Positions 29,601-38,175 of a DNA stretch of 64,000 bases are shown piece by piece. How positions within the stretch are numbered: the first letter of the stretch is position 1; each line of letters opens with the position of its first letter. Position numbers and translations under genes: made by a program. The notes beneath the pieces were generated by a model. That model was given only the letters and a program-made list of their open reading frames with translations, did not search any database and had not been told where the DNA came from. Source of the stretch: Streptomyces griseosporeus. GTDB taxonomy: Bacteria > Actinomycetota > Actinomycetes > Streptomycetales > Streptomycetaceae. The stretch lies in assembly GCF_014656055.1 (NCBI RefSeq), contig NZ_BNBR01000002.1, positions 1,119,164-1,183,163 on the forward strand, read 5' to 3'.

Positions 29601-32584
29601 CCGCGCTGCCGCAGCACGGAACCGGATCTGCCCTTGACCACCTCCAGCTGGGCGTGGATACGGCGCCGTAGGTCCGGGACGTGGCTGACGATGCCCACGC
29701 TGCGGTCCCGTTCGCGCAGAGAGTCCAGGACGTCGAGGACCTCGTCGAGGGTCTGGTCGTCGAGGCTGCCGAAGCCCTCGTCGATGAAGAGGGTGTCCAG
29801 GCGGACCCCGCCCGCCTCGTCGGTGACCACGTCGGCGAGGCCGAGAGCGAGGGCGAGCGAGGCGAAGAAGGTCTCGCCGCCGGACAGCGTGGCCGTGTCG
29901 CGCTCGCGCCCGGTCCAGGCGTCCACCACGTGCAGGCCGAGTCCGCTGCGGCCGCGGCCGGTGCGGTCGTCGGAGTGGACGAGGGTGTAGCGGCCGGAGG
30001 ACATGCGCTGCAGGCGCGCGGTCGCGGCGGCGGCGACCTGCTCAAGGCGGGCCGCCAGCACATACGACTCCAGGCGCATCCGGCGCTCGTTGTCGGCGGA
30101 GGTGCCCGCGGTGAGGGCGGCGAGCCGGGCCACGCGGTCGTACTCCTCGCGCAGCGGGGCGAGGCGGCGCACGGACGCGGTGGCCCGCTCGGACAGCCGG
30201 TCCAGTTCCGCGCAGCGGCGGGCTGCGGCGTCGCGCGCGGAGGCGGCCTCGCGCAGCCGCCGGGCGGCGGCGGAGGCGGCCTCCTCCGCGTCGGCGAGTG
30301 CGGCCGGGGGGCGCCGGGCGGCGCTCGCGGTGTCGGCCTCGGCGAGGATCGCGCGGACGGCGGCCTCCTCGGTGTGCCGGGCGTCCAGCCGGCGTTGCAG
30401 CTCGCGGTGGCCGGCGTCGTCGAGGAGGGCGTCGGCCGCGGCCTGCGGGGTGTCGAACCCGGCGCGGAACGCGGCGTCGGCGAGACGCGCGTCGGCGTCC
30501 TTCAGGCGCTGCGCGGTGTCCTCGGCCAGCCGGGCCGCGTCGGCCGCGTCGGTGAACCGAGCGGCCTGCCGCTGGAGGTCCGCGGCCCGTGCCGCGACGC
30601 TGGCGGCGCCGCCCCGGGCCTGCGCCAACTCCCCCTCCAGCGCCGCCCGTTCACGGTCGAGGGTGTCGCGGCGGGCCGCCCGGGACGCGGCCCGGAGCTG
30701 GGCCTGCTGCCGGGCGGCGGTGCGCCGCTCGTGCTCCTGCTCGGCGCGGCGCAGTTCCTCGTGCGCGGCGTGCAGGGCGGAGGCGGCGCGCCGCGCCTCG
30801 GCGTACTGCCGCTCCAGCTCGTCGGCCTCGCGGGTGAGCTGCGCGGTGGGGGTGTCGCCGGCCTCGGCGGTGGCGGCGGCCAGCTCCTCGCGTACGGCGC
30901 CCAGCCGCCGCTCCCGTGCGGTGTGGGCCTCCTCGGCCTCCTGGTAGGCGGTGAGGGCCTGTTCCTCGGCCGCGCGGTCGACGTGGCCAGCGTCCTTGCG
31001 GGCGGGGGCGGGATGCTCGGTGGCGCCGCACACCGCGCAGGGTTCGCCGTCGGTGAGGCGGGCGGCGAGTTCGGCGGCGATGCCGTTCAGCCGGCGTTCC
31101 CGTACGTCGAGCCAGTGGGCCTTGGCTTCGAGCATCCGGGTGCGGGCGGCCCGCTCCTCGGCGGCGGCGCCGTCGGCCTCGCCGGTCAGGCGGTCGCGCA
31201 GGCGCGCCGCGCGCAGCCGCTGCTGGGCGGGTTCGCGGCGCCCGGCGAGCTGTTCGGCGCGGGTCGCCGCCTCCTGCGCGGTGTCGATGCGGGCCTGCAG
31301 CGCGGCGCGCCTGTCGTCCCACCCGTCGAGCCAGCTCTCGGCCTCGGCGAGGACGTCGTCGTCGGCGCGCTCCTGACGGTCCAGCCCGGCCCGCTCGTCG
31401 AGCAGGTCGGACAGGCGCTGCTCGGCGCGGCGGGCGGACTCCAGGCCGCCCAGCTCCTCGGCGGCGCGGCGGGCGGCGGCGGCGAGACCGGCCGCGCCGG
31501 CGTCGGCGAGGTTCTGCGGCAGCAGGGTCCGGGCGCGGGCCTCCGCGGCGGCGGCCCGCCGGTGCTCGGCCTCGGCGGCGTCGCGCAGCTCCAGCGCGGG
31601 GGCCACGGCCTCCGCCTTGCGGGCCCGGTCCATGCGGGCCTGCGCCGCGCGGTGCGTGTCGGCGTCCTCCTCCAGGCGCCGGGCCCGCTCCTGCGCCTCG
31701 GTGAACCGGCGTTGCAGCCGGGCCAGTTCGCGGGCGTCGGCGAGGGCACGGTCGGCGGCGGCCTGGGCGGACTCGGCGGCGGCGAGCCGGCAGTGGGCGA
31801 CGGTGAGCTGCTCGCGGGCGGTGGCGCGGGCGACGGCGGCGGCGCCGAGGACGGTCTCGGCCAGGCCCGGCTCGCCGGGGGACAGCTCGGGCAGCTCCAT
31901 GGCGTCCCCGGCGGCCTGCTGCATGCGGTGGGCGTCGGCGAGGAGGGCGGCGTCGCCGTCGCGGGCCTGCGCCTCGGTGGTGCGGCGGCGTTCGGCGAGC
32001 CGCTTCTCGACGTCGGCGAAGCGCTGGGTGTCGAAGAGGCGGCCGAGCAGCCGGCCGCGGGCCTCGGCGTCGGCGCGCAGGAAGCGCGCGAAGTCCCCCT
32101 GGGGCAGCAGGACGACCTGGCAGAACTGCTCGCGGCTCATGCCGAGCAGCTGGGTGATCTCCTCGCCGATCTCCTGGTGGGAGCGGCTGAGGTCCTTCCA
32201 GGTGCCGGCCGCGGCGTCGTACTCGCGCAGCCAGGACTGGGCCTTGTCGGTGGTCATGCCCTTGCCGCGCAGCTTGGGCCGCTCCCACGGGGGCTGCCGG
32301 GTGATCTCCAGACGGCGGCCGGCGACGGTGAGGTCGAGGGTGACCTCGGTACGGGTGCCGGGCGCGGCGTGGTCACTGCGCAGGGTCATGCCCTGGGCGC
32401 TCTGGCGGGCGCCGGGCACCGAGCCGTACAGCGCGTAGCACACGGCGTCGAGGACGGAGGTCTTGCCCGCGCCGGTCGGGCCGTGCAGCAGGAACAGCCC
32501 GGCGGCGGACAGCGCGTCGAAGTCGACGCTCTGGGTGGCGCCGAAGGGCCCGAAGGCGGTGATGTCGAGCCGGTGCAGCCTCAT
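29594..32584 (-). CDS. sbcC: Nuclease SbcCD subunit C (SMC-like ATPase)
   Basis: 996 aa. The start ATG 32584 follows GAGGGAG; the open frame continues upstream through repeats without a start codon. Rad50-type architecture: Walker A HGPTGAGKTS (residues 34-43), Q-loop in VVLLPQGDFARFL, long coiled coils, a zinc-hook CxxC in GEPCAVCGATEH near the middle, then the ABC signature TLSGGETFFASLALALG and Walker B LFIDEGFGSLDD near the C-terminus. With SbcD it forms an ATP-dependent nuclease that opens hairpins and trims protein-blocked DNA ends. It is the downstream partner of sbcD, unusually 190 bp away. Confidence 0.95.
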   Translation of the reverse strand: MRLHRLDITAFGPFGATQSVDFDALSAAGLFLLHGPTGAGKTSVLDAVCYALYGSVPGARQSAQGMTLRSDHAAPGTRTEVTLDLTVAGRRLEITRQPPWERPKLRGKGMTTDKAQSWLREYDAAAGTWKDLSRSHQEIGEEITQLLGMSREQFCQVVLLPQGDFARFLRADAEARGRLLGRLFDTQRFADVEKRLAERRRTTEAQARDGDAALLADAHRMQQAAGDAMELPELSPGEPGLAETVLGAAAVARATAREQLTVAHCRLAAAESAQAAADRALADARELARLQRRFTEAQERARRLEEDADTHRAAQARMDRARKAEAVAPALELRDAAEAEHRRAAAAEARARTLLPQNLADAGAAGLAAAARRAAEELGGLESARRAEQRLSDLLDERAGLDRQERADDDVLAEAESWLDGWDDRRAALQARIDTAQEAATRAEQLAGRREPAQQRLRAARLRDRLTGEADGAAAEERAARTRMLEAKAHWLDVRERRLNGIAAELAARLTDGEPCAVCGATEHPAPARKDAGHVDRAAEEQALTAYQEAEEAHTARERRLGAVREELAAATAEAGDTPTAQLTREADELERQYAEARRAASALHAAHEELRRAEQEHERRTAARQQAQLRAASRAARRDTLDRERAALEGELAQARGGAASVAARAADLQRQAARFTDAADAARLAEDTAQRLKDADARLADAAFRAGFDTPQAAADALLDDAGHRELQRRLDARHTEEAAVRAILAEADTASAARRPPAALADAEEAASAAARRLREAASARDAAARRCAELDRLSERATASVRRLAPLREEYDRVARLAALTAGTSADNERRMRLESYVLAARLEQVAAAATARLQRMSSGRYTLVHSDDRTGRGRSGLGLHVVDAWTGRERDTATLSGGETFFASLALALGLADVVTDEAGGVRLDTLFIDEGFGSLDDQTLDEVLDVLDSLRERDRSVGIVSHVPDLRRRIHAQLEVVKGRSGSVLRQRGH

Positions 32585-32656
32585 GCGGCGACTCCCTCGG
32601 GCCGGGGGGTACGCGCCACCGTCGGCCGGGGGGTCCGGGTGGGCTGCTGCCGAGTG

Positions 32657-32752
32657 GGCTGCGGCCGGGTGCTCCGCGCCGGCGTCCGCCGGGTGGCCGC
32701 CGTCGGCTGCGGCCGGGTGCTCCGCGCCGCCGTCGGCCGGGTGGTCCGCGGC
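32657..32752. repeat. Two 48-bp tandem repeats in the sbcD-sbcC gap
   Basis: Units 32657-32704 and 32705-32752 are near-identical (both begin GGCTGCGGCCGGGTGCTCCG), with partial copies on both sides. The 48-bp period is 16 codons. In the sbcC frame it would read as A/G/H/P-rich peptide, but no start codon exists upstream. Confidence 0.75.
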
Positions 32753-32774
32753 GGATGCCGCAGGTCGAGCCCCT

Positions 32775-33938
32775 TCACCGGGCCACCTCCCGTACGGCGT
32801 CGTCGGCGCGGACCGCGTCGAAGGCGTCGCGCAGGACGGCCTGCTCGTGGGAGTCGGGTCCGGCGCCGCGCACGTGCGCCACGAAGTCCTCCGCGATCTG
32901 CTGGTCGCTGCGGCCGGCCAGGCGCCGCGCGTAGGAGACGCCGGGGTCGTCCGGGGCGCGGTCGGGGTCGAAAACGAGGCTGAGGGTGTGCGGGAAGCGT
33001 TCGGTGAGCCGCGCCATGGGGTCGGCGGGGCGGACCGGGTCGGTGAGGGTGGCCTCGACCCAGGCCTCCTCGTGCTCGGCGAGGGCGGGGTCGGCGAGCA
33101 GGTCCTCCAGGGTGCCGCGCAGTCGGGCGAGCGGGCGGGGCACGGGGCAGTCGACGCGCTCCGCGGTGAGCGAGCCGTCGGCGCCGAGGTCGACCAGCCA
33201 CATGGTCTTGCGGTGGCCGGCCTCGGAGAAGGAGTACGGCAGCGGGGAGCCGGAGTAGCGGACGCGGTCGGTGATGGTCTGGCAGCCGTGCAGATGGCCG
33301 AGGGCGGTGTAGTCGACGCCGTCGAAGACGCCGGCCGGGACGGAGGCCACACCGCCGACGGTGATGTCCCGCTCGCTGTCGCTGGGCCGGCCGCCGGTGA
33401 CGAAGGCGTGCGCCAGCACGACGGAGCGGGTGCCGGCGGCACGGCCGGCGAGGTCGGCGCGCACCCGCTCCATGGCGGCTGCGAGCACCGCCTCGTGACC
33501 AGCCTTGTCCACTCCGAACTCGTCCTTCACCAGGGCCGGTTCGAGATACGGCAGTCCGTAGAAGGCCACGTCGCCGAAGGAGTCCTGGAGCACCACCGGG
33601 GTGCCGCAGGCGGCCGGGTCGGTCCGCAGGTGGATGCCGGCCCGCCCGATGAGTCCGGCGCCGACGCCGAGGCGGCGGGCCGAGTCGTGGTTGCCGGAGA
33701 TCATGACCGTGGGCACGCCGAGCGCGGCGAGCCGGTGCAGGGCGTCGTCGAACAGCTCGACCGCGGAGAGCGGGGGCACCGCGCGGTCGTACACGTCCCC
33801 CGAGACCACCACCGCGTCGACGCCGCGCTCGCGCACGGTCGTGACGAGGTGGTCGACGAACCCGGACTGGGCGTCGAGCATCGGCGCCCGGTGGAAGGCC
33901 CGGCCGAGATGCCAGTCGGAGGTGTGCAGCAGTCGCAT
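32775..33938 (-). CDS. sbcD: Nuclease SbcCD subunit D (Mre11-like)
   Basis: 387 aa from ATG 33938. Calcineurin-like phosphoesterase motifs: HTSDWHLG (Asp8, His10), VVVSGDVYDRA, ISGNHDSARR, LAHAFVTGG and LGHLHG, which bind two manganese ions. A C-terminal capping and SbcC-binding region follows. The complex cleaves hairpins and palindromes and processes blocked ends. Length and motif order are typical. Transcription continues into sbcC. Confidence 0.95.
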   Translation of the reverse strand: MRLLHTSDWHLGRAFHRAPMLDAQSGFVDHLVTTVRERGVDAVVVSGDVYDRAVPPLSAVELFDDALHRLAALGVPTVMISGNHDSARRLGVGAGLIGRAGIHLRTDPAACGTPVVLQDSFGDVAFYGLPYLEPALVKDEFGVDKAGHEAVLAAAMERVRADLAGRAAGTRSVVLAHAFVTGGRPSDSERDITVGGVASVPAGVFDGVDYTALGHLHGCQTITDRVRYSGSPLPYSFSEAGHRKTMWLVDLGADGSLTAERVDCPVPRPLARLRGTLEDLLADPALAEHEEAWVEATLTDPVRPADPMARLTERFPHTLSLVFDPDRAPDDPGVSYARRLAGRSDQQIAEDFVAHVRGAGPDSHEQAVLRDAFDAVRADDAVREVAR

Positions 33939-34054
33939 GATCCCCGAGACTAACGGCCGGGTCTGACATCACGGGTGGTTACTCCCGTATCGCCCCGTCA
34001 CCCCAGGCCCCACACCGGGACATTACGCCCGAATTGCCCGAACTGCCCTTGTTC

Positions 34055-34681
34055 TCAGGCGTCTCCGTACGCCTCGCCGCCCAGCTCGAACGCGGCCGTG
34101 CCCGCCGTGGCGTCGGCGAGCCAGGCGCGGAAGGCGTCCACGTCGGCGTCGGGCAGCGCGATCTCCAGGGTGACGGCCTCGCCGTAGCGCACGTCCCGCA
34201 CCTCGCGTCCGGTGGCCCGCAGGTCGTTCTGCACCTTGCCCGCGCGCTGGTGGTCGACGGTGACCGTGGCGAGCCGGTACCGGCGTCGGGTGAGCGTGCC
34301 GAGCGCGTCGAGCGCCTCGCCGACGGCACCGCCGTACGCGCGGATCAGGCCGCCGGCGCCGAGCTTGACGCCGCCGTAGTAGCGGGTGACGACGGCGACG
34401 ACGTACCGCATGTCGCGGCGCAGCAGCATCTGGAGCATCGGCACGCCCGCGGTGCCGCCGGGTTCGCCGTCGTCGCTGGCCTTCTGCACGGCGGCGTCGG
34501 CGCCGATGACGTACGCCCAGCAGTTGTGCGTGGCGTCGGCGTGCTCCTTGCGCACCGCGGCGATGAACTCCTGCGCCTCCTGCTCACTGGCCGCCGGCGC
34601 GAGGGCGCACAGGAAGCGGGAGCGGTTGACCTCGGTCTCGTGCACGCCGGCGCGGGCGATCGTGCGGTACTCGTCCTGCAT
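34055..34681 (-). CDS. YigZ/IMPACT-family protein
   Basis: 208 aa. An N-terminal UPF0029 domain (SRFLCALAPAASEQEAQEFI; ATHNCWAYVIG; ASDDGEPGGTAGVPMLQML) carries the family signature DDGEPxGTAG at about residues 69-79. The C-terminal ferredoxin-like DUF1949 part is weakly conserved. The biochemical role in bacteria is unsettled; proposals include nucleic-acid binding and proteolysis-related functions. It is followed on the same strand by a SixA-like gene upstream at 34751. Confidence 0.88.
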   Translation of the reverse strand: MQDEYRTIARAGVHETEVNRSRFLCALAPAASEQEAQEFIAAVRKEHADATHNCWAYVIGADAAVQKASDDGEPGGTAGVPMLQMLLRRDMRYVVAVVTRYYGGVKLGAGGLIRAYGGAVGEALDALGTLTRRRYRLATVTVDHQRAGKVQNDLRATGREVRDVRYGEAVTLEIALPDADVDAFRAWLADATAGTAAFELGGEAYGDA

Positions 34682-34750
34682 CCGGCCAGCCTAGTCACCG
34701 GGCGCGGGGCTCCTTATGGACGCCCGCCGCTCGATGGACGTCCGCGCCCG

Positions 34751-35293
34751 CTAGTGCTTCCTGCCCCTCGGTACCTCCACCGCCGTCAGGAGGGCGGCGC
34801 CCGGATGCAGTGCGGACCAGGTGGGGCCGTACCAGGTGAGGACGGCGATCGCCGACGTGGGGAACTTGGCGCGGACGCGGTCGAGGGTGTCGTCGAGGGC
34901 ATGGCCGGCCAGGGCGAGGACGAGGTCGGCGAGGCCGGGGTTGTGGCCGACCAGCAGCAGGGTGCCGGTCTCGGGCGGCGTCTCGCGGGCCACGTCGAGC
35001 AGGGTGGGCGCGTCGGCGCCGTACAGGCGGGGGTCGTAGCGCACGGGCGGTGGGGTGCCCCACTCGGCGGAGGCCAGCTCCCAGGTCCGGCGGGCGCGGA
35101 CCGCGGTGGAGCACACGGCGAGGTCCGGCAGCCGGTCGGCCGCGGCGAGCGCGCGCCCGGCCGCGGGGGCGTCGCGCCTGCCGCGGCGCGCGAGGGGCCG
35201 CTCATGGTCCTCCACGTCCTCCGGCCGGGCGGACTTGGCGTGCCGCAGCACGACCAGGCGGCGCAGCGGCCCCGTGCCCGCGCGGGCGGTCAC
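34751..35293 (-). CDS. SixA-like histidine phosphatase
   Basis: 180 aa from GTG 35293, overlapping the upstream stop by 4 bases. The phosphohistidine-intermediate motif is LVVLRHAKSA (RHA at residues 17-19) and the second catalytic His is in LLLVGHNPGLADL. SixA-type enzymes dephosphorylate phosphohistidine on signalling proteins; small actinomycete members are often of unknown target. It is coupled to the CysRS-like gene. Confidence 0.88.
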   Translation of the reverse strand: MTARAGTGPLRRLVVLRHAKSARPEDVEDHERPLARRGRRDAPAAGRALAAADRLPDLAVCSTAVRARRTWELASAEWGTPPPVRYDPRLYGADAPTLLDVARETPPETGTLLLVGHNPGLADLVLALAGHALDDTLDRVRAKFPTSAIAVLTWYGPTWSALHPGAALLTAVEVPRGRKH

Positions 35294-36123
35294 GCCGGCG
35301 CCCCCAGGTCGCGGGCGAGGTCGAGGCCGAGCAGGCGGTCGGCGTAGACGAACGTCTCGAAGCGGGCACCCTCGGGCAGCTCGTCGGGCGCAGCGTCCTC
35401 CGCGCCGCGCAGGACACCCAGGACGGCGGGGATGTCGAGATCCTCCTCCCAGGCGGCGCGGAGCCGGGCGCGCACGTCGTCGGGGATCGGCCGGGACGGG
35501 CGGCGCGCCCAGTCGGCGACGGCCCGCCGCCAGCGGGCCAGGGTCTCACCGGCCGCGCCGAGGGAGGCGTCGTCCAGCCGGACCGGGGCGCCGCGCGGCA
35601 CGGAGAGGAGCGCCAGGCGTACGGCGGCGGGGTCGACCCCACCACCCCAAGCCCCTGGAACCGACCCACCGGGCCCGGCCACCCCACCGGGATCCCCCGG
35701 CACCGGCCCACCACGGCCGACCACGCCATCCCGATCCCCCGGTGCCGTCGACGCCCAGGGTGAAGCCACCACAGGCCCCACCGTGACCAGCACCCCGTCC
35801 GGGGCCGCGGCCGGGTCCTGGGCGACGTGCACGATCTGGGCCTCGCCGAGTCCGGTCGTCGTGTCGTGGCTGTCCTCCAGCGGCCGGATGCCGAGCGCGG
35901 CGGCGCCGGCGCGCAGCTCGGCCCGCTGCCGCTCGGCGTTCAGCAGCGCCCACACGGGGGTGCCGCCGAGTTCCAGGGCGCGTACGAGCAGGTCGGCGAC
36001 GAGCAGCACACGCAGGGCGCCGGCGTCACAGCCGGGCGCGTGCGCCTCGACGCGGGTCAGGCCCCGGCGGACGGGGGCGGCCTCGACGGGTTCGCCGGTT
36101 CGGTCGTCGGTGATGCGCAGCAC
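35290..36123 (-). CDS. Degenerate cysteinyl-tRNA-synthetase-like protein (catalytic motifs lost)
   Basis: 277 aa from GTG 36123. The order of features follows the class I CysRS/MshC fold. The HIGH position reads CDAGAL within APGCDAGALRVLLVADLLVR. VASPWAS stands where SPWG-type sequence is expected. DPAAVRLALLSVPRG stands where the post-KMSKS helix is expected. The C-terminus AAWEEDLDIPAVLGVLRGAE matches the CysRS anticodon-side helical domain, and it ends LLGLDLARDLGA. HIGH and KMSKS are both absent, and residues about 123-162 are a Gly/Pro-rich repeat that replaces the zinc-ligand region. It is therefore probably non-catalytic, perhaps a regulatory or tRNA/cysteine-binding relic. Homology is by pattern reading and needs confirmation. 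Confidence 0.6.
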   Translation of the reverse strand: MLRITDDRTGEPVEAAPVRRGLTRVEAHAPGCDAGALRVLLVADLLVRALELGGTPVWALLNAERQRAELRAGAAALGIRPLEDSHDTTTGLGEAQIVHVAQDPAAAPDGVLVTVGPVVASPWASTAPGDRDGVVGRGGPVPGDPGGVAGPGGSVPGAWGGGVDPAAVRLALLSVPRGAPVRLDDASLGAAGETLARWRRAVADWARRPSRPIPDDVRARLRAAWEEDLDIPAVLGVLRGAEDAAPDELPEGARFETFVYADRLLGLDLARDLGAPA

Positions 36124-36274
36124 GCAGTGAGCGTAGGCGCGCGGACGGCCGCGCGCAGTCCGGTCGCGCGGATTCCGGTCAGCGGCGGCCGGACGGCACC
36201 GCGGGTGGAATCCTGCCGGGCCGCGCACGGTTGTCCGTCACGACAGCAGTCACCCGACACCGAGGAGACCCGCC

Positions 36275-36682
36275 TTGTACGGCGACGACGCGACGATCCG
36301 CAAGATCCTGACCGAGCTGGGCGACACCTGGGCGGTGGTGGGCCTGTCGTCGAACCAGGGGCGCGCGGCCTACGGCGTGGCCGCGGTGCTCCAGCGGTAC
36401 GGCAAGCGCGTCGTGCCGGTCCACCCGAAGGCCGAGACCGTGCACGGCGAGCAGGGCTACGCCTCCCTCGCCGACATCCCCTTCGACGTGGACGTCGTGG
36501 ACGTCTTCGTCAACAGCGACCTGGCCGGCGCGGTCGCGGACGAGGCGGTCGCGAAGGGCGCGAAGGCCGTGTGGTTCCAGCTCGGCGTCATCGACGAGGA
36601 CGCTTACGCGCGCACGCGTGCGGCGGGCCTGGAGATGGTGATGGACCGCTGCCCGGCGATCGAGATACCGCGGCTCGGCTAG
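36275..36682 (+). CDS. CoA-binding domain protein (YccU-like)
   Basis: 135 aa, starting at TTG 36275, with GAGGAGACC correctly spaced. Rossmann-like CoA-binding fold: WAVVGLSSNQGRAAYGVAAV, VVPVHPKAETVHGEQGYASL, VDVVDVFVNSDLAGAVADEA, KAVWFQLGVIDEDAYAR. It resembles succinyl-CoA synthetase alpha N-domains but stands alone, as in the YccU family. Ligand and role are not established. It is divergent from the CysRS-like gene with 150 bp between. Confidence 0.85.
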   Translation: MYGDDATIRKILTELGDTWAVVGLSSNQGRAAYGVAAVLQRYGKRVVPVHPKAETVHGEQGYASLADIPFDVDVVDVFVNSDLAGAVADEAVAKGAKAVWFQLGVIDEDAYARTRAAGLEMVMDRCPAIEIPRLG

Positions 36683-36829
36683 CCGGCGCGCGGGCGCCCA
36701 GCTCCCGACGGCCCGGACCCCAGGCGTCAGCCTCGGGTCGCGGGCCGCTTCCATCAGCGCGGAGCCATGCGGGGATTCGCACCCCAACACTTGCACGCGA
36801 CGGCAATTCATGACCACAACCATCCGGCG

Positions 36830-36860
36830 GTTGCATTTACCCCGCGTCTGCAACTATTGT
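36830..36860 (+). promoter_or_regulatory. Promoter and GTTGCA dyad upstream of MFS operon
   Basis: -35 TTGCAT (36831-36836) and -10 TATTGT (36855-36860) are 18 bp apart. An inverted repeat GTTGCA / TGCAAC (36830-36835 and 36849-36854) fills the space between them, a typical repressor site. No regulator gene is adjacent; the rest of the 222-bp gap shows no gene. Confidence 0.5.
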
Positions 36861-36905
36861 CTTCGCCTGTAAGCGTTACACGCAATCGCTTGGAAGGTCT
36901 GCTCC

Positions 36906-38117
36906 ATGCCTCTCGCGCTCCTGGCCCTGGCCATCGGGGCCTTCGGGATCGGCACCACCGAATTCGTGATCATGGGCGTGCTGCCCGAGGTCGCGGACGA
37001 CTTCGGCGTCACCATCCCGACCGCCGGCTGGCTGGTCTCCGGCTACGCCCTCGGCGTCGTCTTCGGTGCCCCGCTCCTGACCGTCCTGGGCACCAAGGTG
37101 TCCCGGAAGAAGATGCTGATGTTCCTGATGGCGCTGTTCGTCGTCGGGAACGCGCTCTCGGCCCTCGCCCCCGCCTTCGGCCTCATGCTCGCCGGCCGGA
37201 TCGTGGCCTCCCTCGCGCACGGCGCCTTCTTCGGCATCGGCTCGGTGGTCGCCGCCGACCTGGTGGCCCCGCAGAAGAAGGCCTCGGCCATCTCCCTGAT
37301 GTTCATGGGCCTGACCGTCGCCAACATCGTCGGCGTCCCGCTCGGCACCTACATCGGGCAGGCCGCGGGCTGGCGCGTGACCTTCCTTCTCGTCGCCGCG
37401 CTCGGGATCGTCGGCCTGCTCGGCGTCGCCAAGCTGGTGCCCGAGACGGGCCGGCCCGAGGGCGCCGACGTCCGCGCCGAGTTCGCCGCCTTCCGCAACG
37501 TCCAGGTCTGGCTCGCGATGGCGATGACGGTCTTCGGCTACGGCGGTGTCTTCGCCGCGATCACCTACATCACGCCGATGATGACCGACGTGGCCGGCTA
37601 CTCCGCCGGTGCCGTGACCTGGCTGCTCCTGCTGTTCGGCGTGGGCATGTTCGCGGGCAACCTGATCGGCGGCCGGTTCGCCGACCGCGCCCTGATGCCG
37701 ATGCTGTTCGGCTCGCTGGCCGCGCTGTCCCTCGCCCTGCTGCTGTTCACGGCGACCGCCCACAACAAGGTCCTCGCCGCCGTCACCCTCACCCTGATCG
37801 GCGCGCTGGGCTTCGCCACCGTGCCCCCGCTGCAGAAGTGGGTGCTCGACCAGGCCTCGGCCGCCCCGACCCTGGCCTCGGCCGCCAACATCGGCGCCTT
37901 CAACCTGGGCAACGCGCTGGCCGCCTGGCTCGGCGGGATCGTCATCGCCGCGGGGCTCGGCTACACCTCCCCGAACTGGGTGGGCGCCCTGCTCTCCGGC
38001 TTCGCGCTGCTGCTGTCCTTCCTCGCCGCGTTCCTGCACCGCCGCGCCCGCACCGGCGGCCGTGTGGTGACCGGCTCCCCGGCCCGCGAGGCCGTACCCG
38101 CCGCAGCCCGGCACTGA
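36906..38117 (+). CDS. MFS drug/metabolite exporter (DHA1, Cmx/CmlR-like)
   Basis: 403 aa with twelve hydrophobic segments. MFS features: IGTTEFVIMGVLPEVADDFG in TM1, GTKVSRKKML in the TM2-3 loop, and a DHA1-type motif C region VPLGTYIGQAAGWR. This group includes chloramphenicol exporters and AraJ-like sugar exporters, so the substrate is uncertain. First gene of an apparent operon with a GlcG-like protein and an aldo/keto reductase. ATG 36906 is preceded by TTGGAAGGTCTGCTCC. Confidence 0.88.
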   Translation: MPLALLALAIGAFGIGTTEFVIMGVLPEVADDFGVTIPTAGWLVSGYALGVVFGAPLLTVLGTKVSRKKMLMFLMALFVVGNALSALAPAFGLMLAGRIVASLAHGAFFGIGSVVAADLVAPQKKASAISLMFMGLTVANIVGVPLGTYIGQAAGWRVTFLLVAALGIVGLLGVAKLVPETGRPEGADVRAEFAAFRNVQVWLAMAMTVFGYGGVFAAITYITPMMTDVAGYSAGAVTWLLLLFGVGMFAGNLIGGRFADRALMPMLFGSLAALSLALLLFTATAHNKVLAAVTLTLIGALGFATVPPLQKWVLDQASAAPTLASAANIGAFNLGNALAAWLGGIVIAAGLGYTSPNWVGALLSGFALLLSFLAAFLHRRARTGGRVVTGSPAREAVPAAARH

Positions 38118-38175
38118 CGGCCGAACCGACCGACCCACCACTCCCCCCACCTCCCACACGGCAAGGAGCACCGAC

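Noticed and set aside
32585..32774. N-terminal extension of SbcC through the repeat region
   Set aside because: The frame is open, but no start codon exists between the sbcD coding region and ATG 32584, which has a good ribosome-binding site.
29681..32983. 1,100-codon plus-strand open frame opposite sbcC
   Set aside because: Shadow with A/G/V-rich low-complexity translation; sbcC has all catalytic motifs.
36760..36800. tRNA-like T-arm sequence (GGGG-TGCGAAT-CCCC on the minus strand)
   Set aside because: The loop lacks the invariant TTC, and no acceptor, D-arm or anticodon arm can be folded around it.
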